A stretch of DNA of 7,136 nucleotides from Thiomonas sp. GTDB lineage: Bacteria > Pseudomonadota > Gammaproteobacteria > Burkholderiales > Burkholderiaceae. This document shows positions 1 to 5,022 of the stretch, piece by piece; positions within the stretch are counted from its first letter, which is position 1; each line of letters starts with the position of its first letter. A program made the position numbers and the translations under genes. Location of the stretch: contig DAIAZB010000596.1 in the NCBI GenBank assembly GCA_027443745.1, positions 1 to 7,136 of the forward strand, in the 5' to 3' direction. The notes beneath the pieces were generated by a model. The model made no database searches and was not told the origin of the DNA. It was given only the letters and a program-made list of their open reading frames with translations.

Positions 1-277
1 CCTGGAGGGCCTGCCGCTGGTGCGGCGCTGGCATGTGGTCAATACCTCGAGCAAAATGCTTTCGCCTTCGGCCGAAGCCTTTCGCTATTTCGTGCTGGAG
101 CATGGCGAGACTTACCTCGCGCGCGAGTTCGGCAGCATGCAACCGCAGGGATCGCCGGCTGCCCCGGAGCCGGCCACATCACCGCCAGCCATCAGTCCAG
201 CGGAACTCGAGCCGCCAGTGCCGCCAGCAGCGCCAGCGGTGCCGTTTCAGCGCGCAAAACCCGTGGCCCGAGGCTGA
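1..277 (+). CDS. cbbR: LysR-type transcriptional regulator, CbbR-like, C-terminal part (5' end outside window)
   Basis: The reading frame is open from base 2 and ends at TGA 275-277, leaving 91 codons of a protein whose N-terminus lies outside the window. The first 44 or so residues resemble the end of the effector-binding domain of CbbR/RbcR regulators: LPLVRRWHVVN, then K-x-LSPSAEAFRYFVLEHG, matching the family pattern (R)RWYVVH...K.LSP.A.AF..F.L. CbbR proteins are cytoplasmic LysR-type activators of the Calvin-cycle cbb genes that sense metabolites. The DNA-binding helix-turn-helix is not visible, so the CbbR call rests only on this C-terminal match; another LysR family member is possible. 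After residue 44 comes an unusual 47-residue tail, about half Pro and Ala (14 Pro, 10 Ala), with no recognisable fold. The last 86 bp overlap the 3' end of the convergent rsmE gene, so there is no room for an intergenic terminator. Confidence 0.7.
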   Translation, partial: LEGLPLVRRWHVVNTSSKMLSPSAEAFRYFVLEHGETYLAREFGSMQPQGSPAAPEPATSPPAISPAELEPPVPPAAPAVPFQRAKPVARG

Positions 278-959
278 CGGCGACAAAACCCGCGCTTTGC
301 GCCCACGCGATTTCGTCGGGGTCCAGTCCGCCCTCGGGGCCACTGAGTGCCAGCAGGTTCTGGCTGCTTGTCAACCCTGCGGCCCAGGTGGCGAAGGGCA
401 GGGCCTGGCCATCGCCGGGGGCCGCCAGCAGGCAGCGTCCAGCAGTGCCAGAACCGTCGCCTGCTGCTGGCAGTCCGGCCAACCAGGCGTCGAGGCGCGT
501 GGGCACGGCGATGTGTGGCAAGCGGTTGCGGCCGCATTGCTCGCAGGCTGCTTGTGCCACGGCCTGCCAGTGGGCGGCGCGGCGCGCGGCGCGCTCGCCG
601 TCCAGTCGCAGCACCGATCGCGCGGTCATCAGCGGTTGCACCTGCGCGGCGCCGAGTTCGGTGGCCTTTTCTGCCAACCAGTCCATGCGTTCGTTGGCCG
701 GCATGCCCACGGCCAGGGTCACATGGGAAGGCAGTTCACGCTCGATCGCGGCATGGCGCACAAGCTCGACGCGCGCCGCAGGTGGCGGGCTGACCAGGAC
801 ACTCTGCCACTCACCACCGAGACCGTCGAACACGGTGAGATCGTCGCCGACACGCAGGCGCAGAGCTTGTACATGGCGCACGACGTCACGCGTCAAATCG
901 AGCGAGCCGGCCGATAGCGGCCCGGGCAGGAACAAGCGGGCCATGTAGAGGGACGCCAT
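192..959 (-). CDS. rsmE: 16S rRNA (uracil(1498)-N3)-methyltransferase RsmE
   Basis: RsmE transfers a methyl group from S-adenosylmethionine to N3 of U1498 in 16S rRNA of the 30S subunit. The 255-residue product is close to the family's usual size (about 245). An N-terminal PUA-like region shows RHVQALRLRVGDDLTVFDG at residues 28-46. The SPOUT (trefoil-knot) methyltransferase domain follows, with DWLAEKATELGAAQVQPL (93-110), QAACEQCGRNRLP (136-148), the SAM-binding GPEGG loop (207-211) and the knot motif LGPRVLRAETA (230-240). The start is uncertain. ATG at 959 gives the longest form, but ATG at 944 (MARLFLPGP) matches the usual N-terminus as well, and neither has a clear Shine-Dalgarno sequence. 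The gene lies 37 bp downstream of tal and is probably its co-transcribed partner. An 8-bp hairpin abuts the 959 start. The 3' end overlaps the convergent regulator gene. Confidence 0.96.
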   Translation of the reverse strand: MASLYMARLFLPGPLSAGSLDLTRDVVRHVQALRLRVGDDLTVFDGLGGEWQSVLVSPPPAARVELVRHAAIERELPSHVTLAVGMPANERMDWLAEKATELGAAQVQPLMTARSVLRLDGERAARRAAHWQAVAQAACEQCGRNRLPHIAVPTRLDAWLAGLPAAGDGSGTAGRCLLAAPGDGQALPFATWAAGLTSSQNLLALSGPEGGLDPDEIAWAQSAGFVAVSLGPRVLRAETAPLALLAALAARVPLD

Positions 960-960
960 G

Positions 961-983
961 GATCTGCGGGGTGCGCGCAGATC
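961..983. repeat. 8-bp perfect inverted repeat (hairpin) in the tal-rsmE gap
   Basis: Arms GATCTGCG (961-968) and CGCAGATC (976-983) are perfectly complementary around a 7-base loop. The repeat fills more than half of the 37-bp gap between the tal stop and the rsmE start, and ends one base before the rsmE ATG at 957-959. No T-run follows on either strand, so it is not a standard intrinsic terminator. In the leftward transcript it would fold where the ribosome binding site of rsmE should be. A role in RNA processing or translational coupling is possible but is inference. Confidence 0.6.
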
Positions 984-996
984 GTGCGCGCCAGGC

Positions 997-1947
997 TCAG
1001 GCCCGCAACAAGTCCAGCAGCGTGACCGTGTCGGCGCTGAACTGCGCGATGCCTTCCGCGAGCTTGGCGCTGCTCATCGGGTCGGCGCCAAGCGCGGCGG
1101 CGAACTGGGCTTGGGTCAGTGGCAGTGGCGCGTCATCTTCCGGGGCGCCGGCGTTGCGCGGATCGAGTTGCCGTGGCATGGGCACGGTGGATTCGACCAG
1201 CGCGTCCAGCAGGGCCGGTGACACGGTGAGCAGATCGCAGCCGGCGATGGCGGCGATCTGCGCTGTTTCGCGAAAACTCGCGCCCATCACCTCCGTGGCG
1301 ATGCCGCGGGCCTTGTAGAAACGCCAGATACGCAGTAGCGCCTTCACCCCGGGGTCGTTCGGCCCACGCATGGCCTCGGCGTTCCAAGCGGGACCGGCCT
1401 GCTGGCGATACCAGTCGGTGATGCGGCCGACGAAGGGCGAGATGAGTTGCACCCCGACGGCGGCGCAGGCGCGCGCCTGGGCGAAGGAAAACAGCAGGGT
1501 CATGTTGCAGGCGATACCCTCGGCCGCCAGCAGCCGGGCCGCCTCGATGCCTTCCCAAGTGGTGGCGATTTTGATCAGCACCCGCTCGCGCGCCACGCCA
1601 TTAGCGGCGTACAGCGCGATGATGCGGCGCGCGCGCGCCAACGTGGCCTGGGTCTCATGCGACAGCCTGGCGTCGATCTCGGTGGAGACGCGCCCGGGGA
1701 CGCGCTGCAGGATCTCGCAGCCGAAGCGCACCAGCAAGCGGTCCATCGCTAAGTCGGGGTCGTGACGCACGGCCTCTGCCACCTCCTGGGCATGGAGCAT
1801 GTGCGCGTAGTCCGCAAGTCGCACGGCACGCAGTACCAAGCTGGGGTTGGTGGTGGCGTCCTGGGGCTGCAACCGGGGCAGTTGCAGGTACTCGGCAGTG
1901 TCGGCGACGATGCCGCCGTGGCGGCGAAGTTCAGTCAAACTGTTCAT
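997..1947 (-). CDS. tal: Transaldolase (type I, TalB-like)
   Basis: This enzyme moves a three-carbon dihydroxyacetone unit between sedoheptulose 7-phosphate and glyceraldehyde 3-phosphate, giving erythrose 4-phosphate and fructose 6-phosphate, in the cytosolic non-oxidative pentose phosphate pathway. The 316 residues match the length of E. coli TalB (317). Family landmarks are all in order: VADT with Asp16 (TalB Asp17), QPQDATTNPSL with Asn34, RVSTEIDARLS with Glu90 (TalB Glu96), the Schiff-base lysine Lys126 in VLIKIATTW (TalB Lys132), Thr150 in NMTLLFSFAQARACA, LISPFVGRITDWY, and VMGASFR near residue 220. The C-terminal AEGIAQF is also typical. The protein therefore looks catalytically intact. 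The ATG at 1947 gives the normal N-terminus (SLTELRRHGGIVADT), though no strong Shine-Dalgarno is visible. The gene sits 39 bp after the glnE stop and 37 bp before rsmE, consistent with one leftward operon. Confidence 0.97.
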   Translation of the reverse strand: MNSLTELRRHGGIVADTAEYLQLPRLQPQDATTNPSLVLRAVRLADYAHMLHAQEVAEAVRHDPDLAMDRLLVRFGCEILQRVPGRVSTEIDARLSHETQATLARARRIIALYAANGVARERVLIKIATTWEGIEAARLLAAEGIACNMTLLFSFAQARACAAVGVQLISPFVGRITDWYRQQAGPAWNAEAMRGPNDPGVKALLRIWRFYKARGIATEVMGASFRETAQIAAIAGCDLLTVSPALLDALVESTVPMPRQLDPRNAGAPEDDAPLPLTQAQFAAALGADPMSSAKLAEGIAQFSADTVTLLDLLRA

Positions 1948-1959
1948 CAGCGCATCGTA

Positions 1960-1977
1960 GCAAAGTGGTCGCTTTGC
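1960..1977. repeat. Small inverted repeat in the glnE-tal gap
   Basis: GCAAAG (1960-1965) and CTTTGC (1972-1977) form a 6-bp stem with a 6-base loop in the 39-bp gap between the glnE stop and the tal start. In the leftward transcript it begins 9 bases after the glnE stop and ends 12 bases before the tal ATG. The stem is short and no T-run follows, so it is not a convincing terminator. It could modestly affect tal translation or mark an RNA processing point, or be chance. Confidence 0.35.
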
Positions 1978-1986
1978 AGGCCCCGT

Positions 1987-4890
1987 TCAGGCGTGCAGCG
2001 TCGGGGCGGCAAGGTGCCCTGGCTGTTGTTGTTCGGGCAACTGCTCGCCGGCGGGCGTCGCACCGAACACCGCCGCCGTGAGCGCGCGTACCGCCGCGCG
2101 TTCGCGGCCCACCACTTCGGGCAGCACATGGGCCGCATGCAGGGCGCCGCTCAGGCGCGCCTGATGCTGCAGTTTGCGCAGTTGGCGGTAGGCGTCGGCC
2201 GCAGCCTGGCCGACCCCGGCAGGCAGCAAGCCCAGCGCCTCGATCCGCTGCAGCAGCGCAATATTGCCGATGTCCGCCACCAGTTCGGCACGTGCGCAGG
2301 CGTGCTCGAGCACCAGCGCCTGCACGGCGAACTCGACATCGACCATGCCGCCTTCGTCGTGCTTGAGGTCGAACAGTGCCGTGCGATTGGGGTGGCCATC
2401 GGCCACCTTGCGGCGCATGGCGATGATTTCGCGCTGCAGCGCCGTGGCGTCGCGCGGCATGCGCAGAACCTGTTCGCGAATGGCCTCGAAACGTGCGCCG
2501 ATGGTGGCATCGCCGGCGCAGCAGCGCGCACGTGTCAAGGCTTGATGCTCCCAGGTCCAGGCGGTGTTGCCGCCGCGACCGAGTTGGTAGGCGGCGAAGG
2601 CGTCGAGCGTGGTCACCAGCAGGCCGGCGTTGCCGTTGGGACGCAGCCGGGTGTCGATCTCGAACAAGTCGCCGGCTGCGGTCGTGGCGGTGAGCCACCA
2701 CACGAGTTTGCGGGCGAAGGCGCCGTAGCGTTCGGGCGCTTCGGTGTGAGGGTCGTCGAACAGGAACACGAGGTCGAGGTCGCTGCCGTAACCCAATTCC
2801 TTGCCGCCGAGCTTGCCGTAGGCGATGACGGCGAAAGCGGGTTGCTCACGGTGGCGCTGGGGCAACTCGTTCCAGCACCAGTGGATGGCCTGGTCGATGC
2901 TGGCGTCAGCCAGGGCGGAGAGGTCGTCGGCCACCTGCTCGACTGTAAGCTGACCGGAGAGGTCGCGCACCAGGGTGCGGAAGAGTTCGGTGTGAAAGAC
3001 GCGGCGGATGATGTCCAGCCCTTCGCCCGCATCCCAGGCCGTGCGCTTGAGCAGGCGCGCGCGCTGCTGCTCGAAGTCGGCGATGCAGGCGTTTACGCTG
3101 AAGCGCTCGCGTGGCGCGTCGAGCAGCTCGTCCACCACCATGGGGTTGCGCTTGATGTAGTCGGCCGCCCAACTCGAGGCGTCGAGCACGCTGATGAGGC
3201 GGGTCAAGGCTTGCGGTTGCTCGGCGAAGAAGGCGAGGTAGTTTTCGCGCCGGCCAATGGCCTCCAACACGTCGAGCAGGCGCGCCAGCGTCAGGTCGGG
3301 GTCGCGGCTGCTGGCGGCGATGGCGACGCCGCGCTCGATCACCCGCAGCATCCGCCCGCGTCCGGCGTCGGTCAGCGCCGTGTAGCGCGGCGAATGCTCC
3401 AGCGCCTTCAGCCGCGCGTGGCTGGCCTCGCCGGCAAGTCCCGATTTGGCAAGGCTGTGGCGCAGCGCATCGAGCGAGTCTGCCGGCTTTTTACAGCCGA
3501 CGCAGCGTGGTCCGGCATGCAACAGGGCATCGAACTCACCGGCGACGAATTCGCGCACCGCGTCAAGCTCGCGCAGCAGTCCGCAGGTCGGACGTTTGAC
3601 TTGGGGATGCAAGGTCAGCAAGGACTGGCCCATGGCCTGGGCGAGATGATCGAGATCGGTGTCGTCGGTCGGCAGGCTGTGGGTCTGGGCGTCGTCCAGG
3701 TACTGGATGCGGTGTTCCAGCCGGCGCAGGAAGGTGTAGCTTTCGGCGAGACGCGTGCTGGTGTCGGCCTGCAGCAGTCCGGCCTCCACCAGCAGTGCCA
3801 GCGCTTGCAGGGTGTTGCGGCAACGAATTTGCGGCTGCCGGCCGCCGCGCACCACCTGCAGCAGTTGCACGATGAATTCGATTTCGCGGATACCGCCGCG
3901 TCCGAGCTTGACATCATTGGCCTTGTCGGGACGCGCGGCGGCGCGCTTGCTCGCCTCGACGCGAATCTGCCGGTGCAGGCTGCGCAGGGCTTCGAGCATG
4001 GCGAAGTCGAGATAGCGGCGCCACACGAAGGGCTCGACCACGGCTTCGAGCGCATGCGAGGCGACTTGCGCCTGGCTGCTCGCAACCGGCGAGACCACGC
4101 GGCTCTTGAGCCAGGCGAAGCGCTCCCACTCGCGCCCCTGCACCTGGAAATATTCTTCCAGCATGGCCAGGCTGACCACCGGCGGGCCACTGTCGCCATT
4201 GGGCCGCAGGCGCGTGTCGACACGGAAGACGAAGCCGTCGGCTGTCGGGTCCGCGAGCAGTGGCACGACGCGGCGCACGAGTTGCGCGAAGTAGTCGAAA
4301 TTCGACAGCGGCACCGGGCCGTCGGACTCGCCGTCGAGGTCGTAGACGAACACCAGGTCGATGTCCGACGAGACATTGAGTTCGGCCCCGCCCAGCTTGC
4401 CCATGCCCACCACCAGGCACTGTGCCACTGCGCCCTCGGGCGTGCGCGGTGTGCCGTGGCGGGGCTCGAGTTCGGTGCGGGCGTGCTGCAGGGCGTGGGC
4501 GATGGCGCTTTCGGCCATGTCGGTGATGCAGCGGCACACGGCGGCAAGCGGCGCGTCGTGGATCACGTCCTGCTCGATGAGTCGCAGCATCAGCGCATTG
4601 CGCACGCGGCGCAGCGCGGCGGCCAGGGGTTGCCGCGGCTGGAGGGCGCTAATGGCGGCGTCGATCTCGGCCCGGCTCGGCAAGCCGGCCGGCCACAAGC
4701 CGAGAACATCGTCCAGGCGGGTGGCGTGGCGGCGGTGAAAACGGGAGAACGCGTCGAGTTGCATGAACGGGTTGGACCAGAGGGCCCAAGCCAAGCGAAT
4801 GGCTTGATGGGCCGCAGCATATTGCAGCGGCGCGCCCATTGCTGTAGTTGGGTCTTGCTCCGGCGCAGCAGTGTTGCGTGGATGTCGCAT
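1987..4890 (-). CDS. glnE: Bifunctional glutamine synthetase adenylyltransferase/adenylyl-removing enzyme GlnE
   Basis: GlnE attaches AMP to, or phosphorolytically removes it from, a tyrosine of glutamine synthetase (GlnA). It thereby switches ammonia assimilation off or on in response to glutamine and PII proteins. With the start at 4890 the product is 967 residues (E. coli 946). The N-terminal deadenylylating nucleotidyltransferase domain carries VGMGKLGGAELNVSSDIDLV near 161-180, with metal-binding Asp176 and Asp178. The central part has KLGRGGIREIEFIVQLLQ (about 328-345) and the regulatory linker with NYLAFFAEQPQAL. The C-terminal adenylylating domain carries IAYGKLGGKELGYGSDLDLV near 689-708, with Asp704 and Asp706, and then HDEGGMVDVEF. 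These Asp positions nearly equal those of E. coli (173/175 and 701/703), which favours the 4890 ATG. ATGs at 4980 and 4839 are alternatives; the 4980 form would add the only TTA codon in the frame and would run through the intergenic dyad. First gene of the leftward cluster, divergent from yhdP. Confidence 0.97.
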   Translation of the reverse strand: MRHPRNTAAPEQDPTTAMGAPLQYAAAHQAIRLAWALWSNPFMQLDAFSRFHRRHATRLDDVLGLWPAGLPSRAEIDAAISALQPRQPLAAALRRVRNALMLRLIEQDVIHDAPLAAVCRCITDMAESAIAHALQHARTELEPRHGTPRTPEGAVAQCLVVGMGKLGGAELNVSSDIDLVFVYDLDGESDGPVPLSNFDYFAQLVRRVVPLLADPTADGFVFRVDTRLRPNGDSGPPVVSLAMLEEYFQVQGREWERFAWLKSRVVSPVASSQAQVASHALEAVVEPFVWRRYLDFAMLEALRSLHRQIRVEASKRAAARPDKANDVKLGRGGIREIEFIVQLLQVVRGGRQPQIRCRNTLQALALLVEAGLLQADTSTRLAESYTFLRRLEHRIQYLDDAQTHSLPTDDTDLDHLAQAMGQSLLTLHPQVKRPTCGLLRELDAVREFVAGEFDALLHAGPRCVGCKKPADSLDALRHSLAKSGLAGEASHARLKALEHSPRYTALTDAGRGRMLRVIERGVAIAASSRDPDLTLARLLDVLEAIGRRENYLAFFAEQPQALTRLISVLDASSWAADYIKRNPMVVDELLDAPRERFSVNACIADFEQQRARLLKRTAWDAGEGLDIIRRVFHTELFRTLVRDLSGQLTVEQVADDLSALADASIDQAIHWCWNELPQRHREQPAFAVIAYGKLGGKELGYGSDLDLVFLFDDPHTEAPERYGAFARKLVWWLTATTAAGDLFEIDTRLRPNGNAGLLVTTLDAFAAYQLGRGGNTAWTWEHQALTRARCCAGDATIGARFEAIREQVLRMPRDATALQREIIAMRRKVADGHPNRTALFDLKHDEGGMVDVEFAVQALVLEHACARAELVADIGNIALLQRIEALGLLPAGVGQAAADAYRQLRKLQHQARLSGALHAAHVLPEVVGRERAAVRALTAAVFGATPAGEQLPEQQQPGHLAAPTLHA

Positions 4891-5022
4891 GCCATCCGCG
4901 CAACGCGGTAATGTGGCGACAAACCAGTGCGCGCAGCCCGGGCTGACGCGTTCACTACCATGGCCCATCGTGGTGCGCAATCCATGTCACGATGGCGACG
5001 CCACCCGAATCGAGAACGGCCC
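4891..5022. promoter_or_regulatory. Divergent intergenic region between glnE and yhdP
   Basis: This gap of about 130 bp must hold the promoters of both the leftward glnE-tal-rsmE cluster and the rightward yhdP gene, unless the latter is read from elsewhere. I scanned both strands for -35/-10 pairs and found none good enough to name; the region is very GC-rich. The main structure in it is the dyad at 4926-4956. Its exact limits depend on the disputed starts: glnE at 4980, 4890 or 4839, and yhdP at 4960, 4984 or 5023. Confidence 0.5.
4926..4956. repeat. Large imperfect dyad with a 12-bp perfect palindromic core
   Basis: The core CAGCCCGGGCTG (4934-4945) is a perfect 12-bp palindrome. Outside it, CGCG (4930-4933) pairs with CGCG (4947-4950) past a single unpaired A at 4946, and AGTG (4926-4929) pairs with CACT (4953-4956) past two unpaired T at 4951-4952. 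The two sides thus match over 14 pairs in 31 bases. As RNA it would fold into a strong hairpin with a small CCGG loop; as DNA it could be an operator. No T-run follows on the + strand, and only a short GGTTTG follows on the - strand, so a simple terminator is unlikely. It lies between the divergent glnE and yhdP starts. Confidence 0.6.

Noticed and set aside
33..917. A 294-codon rightward ORF opposite rsmE
   Set aside because: It is in the same codon-aligned antisense register over a conserved gene, its product is Arg/Gln/Ala-rich with no family resemblance, and RsmE motifs are clear on the other strand.
972..991. Repeated GTGCGCGC motif in the tal-rsmE gap, as a possible protein-binding repeat
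   Set aside because: Short CG-alternating runs are expected in such a GC-rich sequence, and the copies overlap the hairpin; nothing else supports a site.
1960..1977. Intrinsic terminator between glnE and tal
   Set aside because: The stem has only six pairs and no T-run follows on either strand.
1762..4911. A 1,049-codon rightward ORF opposite glnE and the start of tal
   Set aside because: Its codons are exactly the reverse complements of the glnE codons, so it stays open simply because glnE avoids TTA, CTA and TCA. The translation has no recognisable domain, while the opposite strand encodes an intact GlnE and transaldolase.
4951..4983. Possible -35/-10 pair for glnE on the - strand (TTGCGC, 17 bp, TAGTGA)
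   Set aside because: The spacing is right but the -10 box matches the consensus at only two of six positions, so it is no better than chance in this region.
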